Shown here: positions 25,201-40,200 of the stretch, in pieces | How positions within the stretch are numbered: the stretch's first letter is position 1 | Layout of the letters: each line of letters starts with the position of its first letter | Origin: Cryptomeria japonica | Lineage: Eukaryota; Streptophyta; Pinopsida; Cupressales; Cupressaceae | DNA: 64,000 bases | Direction: 5' to 3' | NCBI RefSeq assembly: GCF_030272615.1 | Contig: NC_081415.1 | Coordinates: 374,805,392-374,869,391, forward strand | Program-made: the position numbers and the translations under genes | Notes under the pieces: model-generated | Told to the model about the DNA's origin: nothing | The model's database searches: none | Seen by the model: only the letters and a program-made list of their open reading frames with translations

Positions 25201-28200
25201 GAATCCTGCAGCCAGCCGATTTATTCCCTGAAAAAATCCTGATTCACGGAAAAATTGTTGACCAATCGTTGATCCAATTTTCAATGATTTTTTGTATTTA
25301 AATCACGTTAAAATCATGTTAAAAACCCCCAAAAATGGCAAAAAAAGTGAAAAAAAACATTGTAAAAACTTATAAAACCCTAGAAAAACTCGTGAAATTA
25401 CTAAATTGCTTAGAAATAGGTTTGATCTGAGACAAAATCAAAGTCAGTGTGGAATCGACGTTGAAAAAGTTTGTGATTGTGTCCATTTTCTGGGGGTTCA
25501 TCATTCCCCACACTTCACTTGTTCAAATCCATGAGCTCAATGACCCAACAAAGGCAGAAAGCTCACGAGCTCAATGGCCCAACAGGGGTTTGAACCTTGG
25601 TGGTTACCTCACCAATGGAGTGTTTCTACCACAACACTAAATGTTCGAAGACATATATAATATATATAGATGTAGATATATGATTTTTAATTTATAATTG
25701 ATATAGTTAATTTATGCTCAAACAAAGACATACAATTCATATGTGAGCGATATATCCAAAGTGCTCCACGAAATAAATCTGAATGACAACAAACAAGCTT
25801 ACATAATTGTAATAAAAGAGCCTCCAACACACAATCATTGAAATTTGTCTCTACCTAAAATAGTAGTTGCAAGCTAGGTATTGCCAGAACCAGTGGTTTG
25901 CTAATCATTTACTTCAGCTAAACAAATACCTTTTGTTGAATTCTACCCCAAACAAAAGACTTACCAATTGCCATCAGGGAATATAAAGCATTGCAACTTT
26001 GGAATATGTTTTGATAAGTTTTCTCAAATATTGAACTACCCCTAGAAAACTCCTTCCCTCAATTACATTGAAAGTCTTGGATCACTTCAAAATGGCTTCC
26101 ACTTTTACTAAATTCCTAACAATAGCTGGATCTCTGTCTGATAAATTTTGATCTCAGCTACTTCATAGAATTATCTAATCTTTGATCTCAGACTTAGACA
26201 ACTAATTGATGTATTTGGTGACTGCCCTCTTAAAAAGTTGACTGAATATTTGCCTATGTAGTAATCAGCAATATGAATATAAACAACAAAAATCTATTTT
26301 CTACAGTTCATGGGTTAAACTCTATTTTATTTACTCTCTATATCTCTATGCTTTGGAAATGCCCTTGAGTTTTTAAAAAAGTAGTTTGTGTCTATTTCTA
26401 CATTCTTTTACAATTTTTTAAAATCCACTTTTTTACCCATTTTTTCAAAAAATCTTATACTTTTGGTTTGCTGATTTTTTCCCCAAATGATTTTTGTTAC
26501 TATGATATAAAGCATTGCAATTGTGGAATATGATTTGATAAGCTTCCTAAAAGATTGAATTAACCCTACAAAACTCCTTGCCTCAATCACAATGAAATTC
26601 TTGGATCGCTTCAAAATGGCTTCAACTTTTACTATTTGTTTGTTAACTTTTGATCTCAGTTACTTCATATACTTGGCTAATATTTGATCTCAGACTTAGA
26701 CAACTATTTGGTGTATTTGGTGACTGCCCTCTTAAAAAGTTAATTGAATATTTGCCTATGTAATCAGCAATATGAATATAAACAACACAATTATTTTCTA
26801 CAATTCATGGGTTAAACTCTATTTTATTTGCTCTTTATATCTCTATGCTATGGAAATGCCCTTAAGATTTAAAAAAAAATAGTTTTTGTCTCTTTCTCTA
26901 CAATTTTTTAATGTTTTTTTTAAATCCGATTTTTTCCTGATTTTTTAAAAAACATTTATACTTTTGGTTTGCTGATTTTTTCCCCAAACGATTTTTGCTA
27001 CTATGGTTAATATCATAAACTTATATTCATGGTTGGATTGTGTTAACTTGTTCTGTGTATCTCAATATCGTTCTACTATATGTTATATGCACTTTTTGGG
27101 ATTTACATATTGCATATGTTTAGAAAATGCATATATTGCTTTGTGATACCTATGATCTTTTTTTTCTAAAATCAGATGCACCCAAAAAAGTTTGTATTGC
27201 AAATGAAGTCAAGCCTTTAAATGGTTTGCGAATCAAAATGATTGCTTTGGGCTCTGAGCACTCACTAGCTCTCACAGGTACGGGATTAAATGTTTTTCTT
27301 GTTATTGAGAACATGCAATCATTACTCCTATTTTTAGTATATTCTGAATGGTATTCTAGGTTTAGAGGATTAATCAGACATAACTATGGTTTAATTTCTT
27401 AAGTGAGTTCAGGATTTTACCAAGTCAAAGAATATACTTGTATTCCTTATTTTGTTATTTTATCAGGCATGCTCTTGTTTACAGTTTGATATTCTGTTAT
27501 TTGCATGGTTCAAAACTTCAAAGAGGATGGTGAGGTCCTTAGCTGGGGCTTGGGAGAAAATGGAAGACTCGGTCACGGTTATGAATCGAGCATGTTCAGA
27601 TTCCTTGGAGTTTTAAGGTTTTCACTGATACCTAGACTTAAGATTTGCCATAAGAATTCTGAAATTCATCAACAGGATTTGGGAGGGAAATTGTGTAGAA
27701 AAGAAATTTAATCAACATACTAAGTGTGGCCTGCAACATGAATTAAGTTACTTTTAACAATGGGCTACACATTGTGGTCTAGAAAGTGGATTAACTATTT
27801 GTCTATGATGTCCACAAAATGTGCCCAGAAAGACTGATTAAATTTCATTGTTAGACAATGTCCCTCCCAAAGTTATTTATTTATTTATTTTGATCGGTAA
27901 TCGCTTTTGACTGGAGCTACGAACCAGTGGGGCCACATATAGGGGGACCCCATCCCCGAGAATATTTCTTGATAGATGAGGTATTAACACCTCCAATTTG
28001 CTATCTGGACCTACTTCTTATTGCTCCGCTTATCACACCTTATCGCTCCATGCACACCTTATCTCTCCACTCCTTATGTCTCCCCCTTCGCCGCATCAGC
28101 TACCTCTTCTCCGTGCAAGAAACTCCCCTGCACCGCCATGTGTCTTATCTCCAACTGCACGGGCCACCGAGCACAAACAACCACCCAATGCATCCTGTCT

Positions 28201-31200
28201 GCCTGCGTGGACAAACCAGCCAACACCTGCGTATGGAAACAGATGGGTATTAACACCCCTAAATCAGCACTACCAGCTCGGGAATGTCTGGGTATGAAAT
28301 CTGCGTGGGCCACCAGAGATGTCACGGGGACACAGGCAATGTTCGAGAGTTTCGAACCTGGAACCTCCGTATTAACACGGAGTTGCAACTTCCGTTGCAC
28401 TGCGGGGTCATTCCCTCCCAAAGTCTATTTATTAAACACAATGGATTCTTTGGAATTATGGTTAAGTGAAAGAAAGCGAAATAAATGGAATTACTATGAG
28501 CTTTAAACATATTTCAGAGAATGCCTTAACACAAGTGTTAATAAAATCAGCCTAGAATCCTAGAAATGCCTTTTTAGAGATCTTCTTCGTTTGACCCAGT
28601 TTGAAACTTTGTGTTCTCTTGTGTTTATGCTTAAGAATAATGCTTGTATGTAAATTATATTTAAAATCCTCTATCGAATTCAGTGAAGCCATGGAAGAAA
28701 TGTCACATTGGAACACCAAAGATACATATAGAGGATGTCTTTTGTTATACGTTAGAATTGAACTATGGATCTGAGAACATCTGTAGAAATGAAAGATTCA
28801 AGCATTTTAACCTTCTGAGCTTAGAAGTAGATTTGAGAAGTAAACTTCAAGTGGATATACTGCAATGACCTTGGAATTTTCATAACATATGCGATTTTTT
28901 GTATTTTCTGATTTATGCAAAGTGGAATAAATAAGGAATGCAGAACAACACTTTTGAACTTAAATAATAATGAAAAAATATAAGGAATGCAGAACAAAAC
29001 TTTTGAACTTAAATAATAATAAAAAAATATATTTATGGCCAAGATCTAAAATCTCTTAAAGACTGAAGGAAGGGACTAAATATATTTTCACCTTTAGGCC
29101 ATTGGCCAATTGTATTTTTGAATTTAATCATCTTTTTGAATATAATATAAATATATGGATATTGGGTATTTTTGTTGTTCATTGACATTCAATGCAATAT
29201 CAAATATGTTTGAATATTCCAAAGTTTTTTTATTTGAATTGAATATCGATTATAAATATCTTGCTCATATGAGCATCAAAATTAGACCAATACAAGCTCC
29301 TTACAAGCAAACACATTAAAAATCACCTATGTAAGCCCAAGAGTCACTTCTTAGAAATCTACTTTTATTTAGAAACCACCTGCTACAGAAGACCAAGAGT
29401 CACAAGTTAGAATTCCACTTTAGATGACCTTATGGGGAATTCAACTTGGGCTTCCACAATGAGAAGCCAACATTTTAACCAATTAAGCTCAACCCCTTGG
29501 ACTGTATTTCAAAGTTTCATATATTATGTCTTGTATATATTTTTATTACATTTTTTTTGAAGTAATATATATATTTTTCCCACTGTCCCCCTCCCATCCC
29601 CAAATCTAGACCCTTGGTCCTCTATCCTTGAGACCCATCCCTGTCATCCCACTGTCCCCCCATCCTGAGATTTTGTGGAACTATGCAAAAAACCTAGTTT
29701 TGGACCAAATTTTTTGAGGCACAGAAACGGCCCACAGGGTCAAAATTTCAAGGTCTAAAATGACCTAGAAGTGTAGATTTGATCTAGAGACATGAAATTT
29801 ATAAATTGGTTTTGAATACCTATAGGTGGAGGATACCCTTTTCTGAAGGCATAGCTTGAATAAAGTGCTGAATGTAAGCACTCAATACGAAGTCCCCTCT
29901 TGAATTTTGCAATGCAAGTATAGCAAATAATCTAACATGGATTGAACTTTCTTAATGCTCAGACTCTTTTTAGCTTTTGATTTGACTCAGTGTGGTGTAT
30001 AATATCATTTGGGTGTTGGTAGGTTGCCAACATTTTTTGGTTCTATGGCTCTTTTTCCCAGCAATGAAAAACATAAATATTTTGGAATATATTTAACTAT
30101 TAGTATTATGTTTTTGAAAAAATATGATTATGTTAAAGAAAACATATAAATTGATGTTTTCTATATTTTTTGAAACAAACTAAACATTTTTGAAAATTAT
30201 AAAATTATGAACTTTACCGTCTTAGAAAATCCAAACTTTTCAAACATGGTAACTATGAAAATTTAAAGAGATACTTGAAACGACTCAAGAAGAAGCTAAA
30301 AATCAGCTACCAATTATACTTGCCTCTTATTTTGTGCTCTATTTTAAAGTTTCTATGTTTTATAATGCATATATGTTTCTTTAATATTGTTATATTTGCT
30401 GTTTGCGGCCACATCATATCCAAGGTTTTCTAGAACATAGTCATATCAATATCAGCCGTATGACCTGTATTGAGACTATGTGATTTGGGTCGTAAGAGGT
30501 GAATTGCAAAAGGTTTATTGAGATTATATTTGGTGTGTGAGTGTGTGGTTTAAATTCTTATATTGATAATAGTCTACTAAAACAGGTTACAATATAGGTG
30601 GGCAACATAGGCTAGCACAAACTACAGAACTAGAACAGTATAATAATAAGTTCAAAATGCAACAAAATCTCCCAGGAAAAATAGGACGGCCTGGGAGTCA
30701 AATGCAGGTCATAGAGCTAGACCTCTCACCTCATATATCAATACAAGAGAAATGACCAACTAATAGACAGCAGTAATAAGCATAGTGCAATTAACATATA
30801 TTATTACCGACAGCATTTTATATCCTTATTCATACCAGAGTTATCAAACTTAGTTTATCATCCTTATTTTTATGCATTTCAGGACCAACATGCCATTCAG
30901 GATTGTTATTTTTGAATCTTAGTTCGTGTTCTAGTTCCATATTCCATAGCATCATTCTTCCTCAGACAAATGGTGTCAGAATTATCTGCAAGAAATTGAG
31001 TAGGATCAATATCATTCCTGCCCATCTAGTCTGATTTCTCTTATTCATCTTCACTTTCTGCAGCTTTGCTGCTATGTCGCTCTAGATCCTGCCACCATTC
31101 AGCTTTTTCAATTTAAGATTTATAAATCTAGTGACTCCATGGTCCAACATTTCGTAGAATCTTTCTTTTGTAATATTTTAGATCATTGTAACCTGTAAAT

Positions 31201-34200
31201 GATGGATTGGAGAGTGAAATAGTGGTAAGATTCCATAAGGCACCTCCTTTTGTCTTGAAATACCTACATGTTTTGATTCCCCGTGTGTGCTAAAGGATTT
31301 TAGATGATAAAATAAGTCAATAATTTGTTTTGTTTTTTTATCAAAGTTTTTCACAAATCCAAACTAGATTTCATGCCAGGTAAAACTGCATTTTTACAAA
31401 CCCAACATTTTACCAAAAAACATACCATAAACTTTTAACATATTGGCAGTAGAAAAACAGTGTTCAAAATATTGAACAAAATTACATGTTGCACATACAT
31501 GGAACAAGCCCAACATCACTGAGGATAGATCCAATGTCCAATCTTTTCAAAATAAGTAACTGTCTAAAACAAGACATTTTAGGGTAGAGTCAGACCAAAT
31601 ATGACTGAAGATGAATTTCCAGTCTCTACTTGACAGATCAAGTTTCTAGTCACCGTTCAAGATAGAAAAAACCTCTTTGGTTCTAGATAGCATAAGATAT
31701 ACCCTTTTAGGAGACACCTTGGACAAGGGATGAGTCATCTGTCCATCTTATATTGTCCAAGATTTTATTATTGAAGCTCATTTTTACAGGAACTCGCATT
31801 GTTTAAATCCTTGCAAAGAACAAAATAGATTCTTCTATGAGAGTTAGGGATTGAATATCTAGCTTGTATATCATCCCAAGTAATCTATTTGTTAGAACAA
31901 ATAATATTAAATATCACCTCATTACAAAAAAGTATTAACAATAATAATTAACCTTATTATTAATGTTAATAGCATAGGTAGTTTCTGGTGGTTGGCTGGT
32001 TCTCTCTTTAGCCATCTCTTGCATATATTGCTGTTGCTCACTAAATATTTGCTCAATGTTTAGCCCAAATTTATTATGGTATCAGAGCTTTTGTGATTTT
32101 GTCTTGTGAAAAGCACAATTTTTTTCTATGCTAGTGATTGAAAGTTGCAGAAGTAATAGACACAGTGGTTGGCTTATATTATGGCTGCCCATCTGAAATA
32201 TGATGGAAACATGCAGGGAAATATTTGCAGCATCTGAAGGACATTATAGTCAACTGTCAGTACAAAAAAATGTACTGATTCCATTTGTCTTGCCATACCC
32301 CACCAATCTTCTGCCAAATGTCTGCTGGAAATTATTTGTAAAGAAACAAGGGATAGCAATTTTAGAAAAGAGACACATTTGGTGACAACATCCAGTAATC
32401 TGCAAGAAGAAATATTTTATGCTAGTTGTGGACCAAACAATGCCCGTTTGTCTGCAACTTGTGAGTGAGGATGTCAAGTGCAAAATAAAATGCTCCCTCT
32501 GTCAACTCATGCTCCGCAGATGTGGCAAAGAAGCCTTGACAAACAAAAAATGACGCGTGGAAGAAATATTGGCAGATTCAATTCTAAGGTGCCTTATTTT
32601 TATCCCACTTCCATAACGTTAAATGAATACAATATTTCAAAAAATATAAATTCTTTTCACATCCGTAAGTTTAAAAAAAAATGTAAGTAGATATTAATTT
32701 TAATGACCCCTTTTGGTGCTTAGCCAATTCGTGCACATTTTGAAAGGAATTAATTTTTTTTTTCTTTTCACATCCTTATGTTTAAAAAATAAAATGTAAG
32801 TACATATTAATTTTAATGCCCCCTTTTGGTACTTAGCCAATTTGTGCACATTAAGCTAGTTTTCAAGTCATCAAAGATTTCCATTGTTCTTGGAGAAACT
32901 TTTGACTGGTCTTCTAGAGCAATTGTTCTTGGGTTTGAGTTCAATTGGTTAGATGGAGCCCTTTGATGATTTTGGAATGGAGCCCTTTAATTCTTTTCAA
33001 ATCCTTACGCTTAAAAAATAAAATTTAAGTACATATTAATTATAATGTTCCCTTTTGGTGCTTATCTAATTTGTGCACATTTAGTCAGTTTCCAAGTCTT
33101 CCAAAGAACTCCAATGTTCTTGGAGAGCAATTGTTCTTGAGGTTGAGTTCAGTTGGTTAGATGGAGTCCTTTGATGCTTGCGGAATCAATTTCCGACCTT
33201 TTGGGTGCTCTCCAAACTTTTTGGAGGAGGCTATTTTTAGAGAGACACTCAATTTGCCTCCGATCATCGTTCCTTGTCTTTAATATCACTTTAGTATGAT
33301 GAAATTTGCAAAATTATATCATTTGGGTGCTTTCTACAACTTGGAGATATTGTTGAGTTATATAATTAATATTTCACTTAAGCTGTCTAATTTTAGAAAT
33401 AATAAAAGGGACAACTAAGTGTAATAGTTCATTTTGAAGGTGTTAAAAAGTTAAATCTAATGGGCGCCTTGGAAAAGGGACTTTATTCATGAGAAATCAT
33501 TGTTATTCCTCAAAAAGTTGAAAAATGCTGGATAAAGTTAATTATATTATTTTATAAAGGGTGTTTTAGAGAAAATAAGAAAAAGGTAATATTTTATTGC
33601 TTCAAAAAGTAATAAAAGGAGGTTGAGGGCTCATTGTTAGTGTTGTCGATGAATTTGATTTTGCTTCTTCATTTTGGGAGAGAACTTGTGTTCTTTTCAA
33701 AAACCCGTGAAGATGGAAACACTCTTGAGCTCTTGGTTTCAATGGTGAAAGATCCTCCCTAGCTGGTTTATGGAGGTTTCACTTTAATAGTCACATTGGA
33801 GCTTCAATGGAGTTTGTTGTTTTCTATGAAATTTGAAGTTTATAGATTTATGGGGTGATTGATGATCATTTTTTAGTGGTATTAGAAGATTTTTTAAGGG
33901 TGATTTGGAGCTCTTGATGCTGGCCGTACATCCTAGGTAGGGCGTACTATTTTGGATTTTTCATTCTGGGCGTCGTACTTCTCTTTCATGCTGTTTGCTG
34001 GGTGCTAATGATGATATTTGTGCTGGCCGCATAGCTCATAAGGAACAAATTGAAGTTTTCTAAAGAAGTCCTACGTCCTTGTTTATTGGGCCATACCTGC
34101 GAATTAGGGCATGACAGTCCTAATGTGATTTGCTGGTTTTTGGGAGGCTTCTCATGTTGTATGGTGGCGCCTATTCCCTTGGAGGATATTCTCATCCAAA

Positions 34201-37200
34201 TTGAGCTGAAGTTGTGTAGTTATCATTATTACATGCAGTCATACATGAAATAAACTTTTAAGTATAAGTTTGTGTATCATCAAGATGTTTGAGATAGGTT
34301 TCAAATCTTTAGGAATTACAATTGAAATTTTAATTCTAGAGGATCCCATCAATTTTCATACTTAGTCAAATCTAGGTGATTAGCAATTTTTGTTGTGCTC
34401 TCAGTGTGTGTTCAATTTGTTATGACGTCATTTACAGTGATTTTGGAGTGTCTTTGATGAAGTTTGAAGTGATATTTAAGCCCATCCTAATGTTGGGTGT
34501 GTTGGACGAGAGTTGGTGAGTTGTTTTGAGTGTTTGCTTCATGTTCAGACCTATAGTAGCATATAAAGGGGTATTTCAGACCTGTACCAGTCTGATATTC
34601 ATTTCCAGTTTGATGTCATATACTTCCAGGGAGTTTGATGTGTATTGGATTTGCATTTCTCAGTGTTGATTCAGCTTATGACCATTTTGGGTGTGTTGTT
34701 ACTGTGCTGGGAGGCTTGCTGGGCAATTCCATTTGCTATTTTGCCTGAAACAGCATGTCATTTGTCCATATTTAGACTCGCAAACAAGTTTCCAGTCATC
34801 TATTTAAGGTATTCTCTTGTGGGTACTACATAATCTTGATTTCCTTATGTGCTTGCAACTCTTTGGAGTGATTTGTCATCAGAACTTTATGTAACAGCAT
34901 TTGCTTGAACGCTATTTATTTATATCAGACTTATAGCAGTAGTTGTTTCAGTGTTTGGTTGTTTATGTTGAACTTATTGTTAAAAAAACTGAGGGTGGTT
35001 ATTGTTATCGCAAAAGCTTGCACCCTTGCTGAGCTATCAACTCAGCAACCTTGTGAAAAATGGAAACAACCCTGAAGTGTGGGACCTTGCGCAAGGGGGT
35101 TGAATCTCTGGAGAAGGCCGACTTCCTTCTCAATCCAAGTGCAGGTGTTGAACCAACTCAACACTTCAAATCTTACTTCTAAACCTATCCTAACAACTTA
35201 CAAAGGAAAAGGGAAGAGAGAAATGCTTAAAATGAAAGGAGGTGATGCACCAAGATAAGAGATTGTTCCTCTCCCCACCCAAAATGGCTCAAGGAATCAA
35301 CTGAAATACCCAAAAGATGCACAAACTTCAGTTGCATGAGTGACCCAAACGTATGTATGGAGGTTAGAATTTGCTAAGTGTCAAGAGGGGAGAAGGATTC
35401 CCACAAGTCACACTCAAAAAATAAGTTAACACAACATATATGGAGAGAAAAGCCACAAAACATACACCCATGATGAAGGTAAGGAAACATACACATCATG
35501 CATAAGTTGAAGGAAGGCAAGAATGTAATTTCAGTTCATTCAAAGGCCAAAGGCCAAACTTACAGTTGCAGAAATTCAAAAATAATTACAAGTCTTCAAG
35601 AGAAGAGAAAGAGCATAGGAAAGCTCAAGGCAGCAGGGAGAGAACCCTTTACAATGAGACTTAACAACCTTTATATAGAAAAATGGTTACAAGAGTGATC
35701 ATGACCCCTGTATGTCAGTTTGGGAGTGCAGGGAAGTGCATGCACTTGATTTTCGTACATGCACTTGATTTTCGTACATGCAAGCAACCTAGCCATACCC
35801 ACAAAAGGCAACCTTGAGAAGGGTGGATTGACTGACCTTCCAAAGTCAGAGTATGCAAACATGACATAAGTCACTGCAACAAGAATGGCCCCGTACCTCC
35901 CTTGATGGAAATCTTGCCAAAAACATTAAATGCACTACTGTTGCTCCACAAAAGAAGGTGCACAAGTCACAAAAGTTGTCGGAGCATTTAAAGCTTTGAG
36001 TGTCGATCACGCCATCCGGAAGTGTTGCAAGCCAGAAGTAGTTTGGAAGACTTCGGAGAACTAGGTCGTTGAAGTTGGGGGAACTTCGGAGACTTGGGTC
36101 ATTGAAGTTGGGAAGACTTAGCAACTTGGAACTTGGGGGTTTTGGAGTTCCGGGGTAGAAGAACTAGGAGGAACCTAGGGGTTCCGGGGTTGAGGAATAG
36201 GAACTTGGGAACCTAGGGGTTCCGGGGTTGAGGAATAGGAACTTGGGAACCTAGAGGTTCCGGGGTTGAGGAAGAGACAACTTAGGAACTTGGGAACCCG
36301 GGGGTTCCGGAGTTCCGGGGTCAAGGACTAGGAACTTGGGAACCTGGGGGCTTCGGAGTTCCGGGGTTGAGGACTTAGGAACTTGGGAACCTGGGGGTTC
36401 CAGAGTTTCGAGGTTGAAGAACTAGAACTTGGGAACCTGGGGGTTCTGGGGTCGAGGACTAGGAACTTGGAAACCTGGGGGTTCCAGAGTTCCGGGGTCA
36501 AGGACTAGGAACCTGGGAACCTGGGGGTTTCGGAGTTCCAGGGTTGAGGACTTAGAAACTTGGGAACCTGGGGGTTCCAGAGTTCTGGGGTTGAGGACTT
36601 AGGAACTTGGGAACTCGGGGGTTCCGAAGTTCCGAGGTTGAAGATTAGGAACTTGGGAACCTGGGGGTTTCGGAGTTCCAGGGTTGAAGACTTAGGAACT
36701 TGGGAACCTGGGGGTTCCAGAGTTCCGGGGTTGAAGACTTAGGAACTTGGGAACCTGGGGGTTCCGGGGTTGAAGACTTAGGAACTTGGGAACCTGGGGT
36801 TTCCGGAGTTTCGGGGTTGAGGAAGAGAAGACTTAGGAACTTGGGAACCTGGGGGTTTCGGAGTTCCGGGGTCAAGGACTAGGAACTTGGGAACCTGGGG
36901 GTTCCGGAGTTCCGGGGTTGAAGAACTAGGAACTTGGGAACTTGGGGGTTCCGGGGTTGAGGAAGAGAAGACTTAGGAACTTGGGAACCCAGGTGCTCCA
37001 GAGTTCTGGGCTCAAGGACTAGGAACTTGGGAATCTGGGGGTTCCGGAGTTCCGGGGTTGAAGAAGAGAAGACTTAGGAACTTGGGAACCTGGGGGTTTC
37101 GGAGTTTCGGGGTCAAGGACTTAGGAAGTTGGAAACCTGGGGGTTTCGGAGTTCCGAGGTTAAAGACTTAGGAACTTCCTTCTGACAAGACAACACTTCA

Positions 37201-40200
37201 CACTTCATAATTCCATTGCTTTTCTCCTTGATCAATTGGGGCAGCGCTGGTCCATGGAACATATCTCTAATCGGTTCTCACTGATGGACCAAGGGTGTCA
37301 TAAAATGACAACAATTATTACATTATATAATGGACAATGAAAACAAATATCCAAACTATATTAATCTCATTTATTGTATTTAAAAATTGTTATTTTTGGA
37401 GCAATTTTTTTCCACTCAAAAAATATTAATCTCATTTATTGTATTTAAAAATTATTATTTTTGGAGCAATTTTTTTCCTCTCAAAACAATGTAGGCCATA
37501 TATTTCTTACACTCATAATAAACAAGCAACTTTCGATACAAATGGTCCCTTTGATTTGCACCTATGCTACCCTGAGTTTCTGGGTCGGGTGGACAGGGGG
37601 ATGCATTTCCCTATCCCCCATTTTTCGAGCCATTTTTGGGGGCGGCTAGGGGACGGTAAAGAGGGCAGCTATGTATAATATAGAAAATTTAAAATATACA
37701 GGGAAACTTTAAATATTCATATGAAAACATGGAGATAGCATGCATATATACATTTTAGAACCCTAACATATAACATAACTATAACTATCATTGATTTAGG
37801 ATCAACATAGATTTTGCTTCACTACTTATTGGAGTATTTCTGGACATGGGAGAGAAGAAGCAGATGGTAAGGGGTGATGGACTTTGTGAAGAAAAGCATT
37901 TTTGGTGGTTTGGAGGATATGCTGACCAAGGCTGTTGTTCAGCATGAATTCCCACCTATGAATGGAGTTCTGTTAGTGGATGACAAAGCAATCATGACAC
38001 TTTGGGTCACCACTGTTTCCAATGTCAGGGATGAAAAGGAGCATAGAAACAAGGTAGGGAAGGTAGTAGAGTTCTTGAAATTCATTGCCAGTCTATGCAT
38101 ACAAGGGAGCTTGATTGGAATTTTGCACTCATGGATAACACTGAATGTAGTGAAAACTGAAGACCTTAGTGATGCATAGTAGATTTCCTTTTCATTTGAA
38201 TGGGAAATAATTTGGTCTTGTTGCAAAACAATTAATAGAATGTTTTTTTATTTATTTAAAAGTTGTGGTTTTGGTTCTGTCAAGGACAGGGCCATGTTTT
38301 ATTTCCATTGGCCCTTTCAAATAAATAGTTAGGCAATATTGCACAAGTTATAGAAGATTGTTTTTATAATGATTCTGTCAAGGACAGGGCCATGTTTTAT
38401 TTCCATTGGCCCTTTCAAATAAATAGTTAGGCAATATTGCACAAGTTATAGAAGATTGTTTTTATAATGATCGGTCACTAGATAAGGGGCAGCTGCAGAT
38501 TTAATATTATTTTATAGAAGAGTGGTCACAGTGGTCATGCTTTATCAACCAATTTTTTTTGTTTTTTGTTTTTTCTATTGTTGAGCTTATTGTGACAACT
38601 AGGAAGGAAATATAGGGGATTTACCACCACTCACTTAAGAGGGGTGGGGGTTTTGAGTTACATGATTCCTAATCCACCATCAATCACCCCAATTGAGAGC
38701 AAGATACATGCAAGAGCACTAGTCACTTACCTTGCTATTAATGCAACAAGAATATGTGAAATAAATAGGCTGGGAAAAAAATTCCAAATGGGAAGGCAAG
38801 AAAATTTAAAATAACCAAATTGAAATAGAACATACAAACATACACATCCACCTATGGCATGCCAAGGGCAGTAGAAAATGACGAGTAACCAAGTAAGAAA
38901 AGAGTACTACTAAGAGTTGAATTGCTGAAGAATGTGCAGTTCCAAAGGCTTCAATAGAGGATGACCTTTCATCTTCCTCATCAAGCTTTAGAGCAGCACT
39001 CTCCTTGCTAGATGTTAATCTTCAATCTTTCCTTATATCCTCAATATAGCACTTCATTTGGTGTTTAAATAACTTATTTCTTTGATTTTTAGTATTTTAC
39101 AAAATTTAGAATTGAGATCATCGAGCATTCATGATGAAATTTTGTTCTTGTTTTAGGATATTCTATAATTAGAATTAGAGAAGCAAAAATCTCCAAAAAA
39201 TCTCGACTATGCCCAATATTTTGTGAATCTTTCATGTGGACGATTTCCCCTCCTCAAAAAGGAAATTCCTATTTAAAAAAAATCATTGAATGCAATTTTA
39301 ACAACTTTTTTTGCATTTAAATCGCATAAAAAATTGCATTAAATTGCATTTGAAACCTTAATCCCTCAAAACCCTCAAAACCAAACCCTCAAAACCTGCA
39401 AAATGACGAAATTTTTTTAATGATATTTCTAGGGCACAACTACAAACGTGAGCTTGTTAGGTCATGCATAGAAGGCACAACTAGTTGCAAATTTGTGGGG
39501 AGTTGGGAAGTTTTGTTTTTGAGTTGAAGGCAAGCAATTTTTTGTTGTAACACCGTGCAAATACATACCATGACTTAATTCATATAAATAGTATTTACAC
39601 AAATTTCAACCACGTGCATACAAATAGATGAATAAATCGTTAAACAATTTTTTTAATGTGCATATCACAAGGATCTTTCAATTTAAATTACTTGATAAAA
39701 AATCTTAAAACTATCTTATTTTGGTCTCGGGCTTCCATCCAAAGAGATAGTAGTATGACAAGCGAATGGTCTATATTCTAATCTTATACCTTTGCTCGCT
39801 GTTCATACTTCATATTTTGTCTCTATTATGTTTAATTTTATCTATATTCAGATGCTATGATTTCTTTCAATACCGTCAATACACTGTCCAACATGGTTTA
39901 ATTTTGTCTCTACTTTTCTACATCGAATGTTAAATAAAATTTTCAATGTGCACATCACAAAGATCTTTCAATTTAAATTAAGAAGATAGAAAACATTAAA
40001 TCTATTTTATTTTGGTGAGGCTTCCATCCAAAGAGAGTATTTTATTGTTATGATAGGTGAATGGTCTATACTCTGAGGTTATGTTTTAGCTCATTGTGTC
40101 TACTTCATATTTTATGTCTACTTTATCATGGATTAACTTTGTGTCTACTTTTTTTCTTGATTTTCTGCACAACTGAATTGTCATTGTGAAGATTGGTTGG

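Noticed and set aside
28021-28506. 161-codon plus-strand open frame rich in Cys, Pro and Thr
   Set aside because: It lies almost wholly within the minus-strand SINE and is a chance frame in its GC-rich body.
36115-37175. Heat-shock-element-like GAA/TTC spacing in the 45-bp unit
   Set aside because: The GAA and TTC words do not follow the strict nGAAnnTTCn five-base alternation, and hairpin symmetry explains the pattern better.
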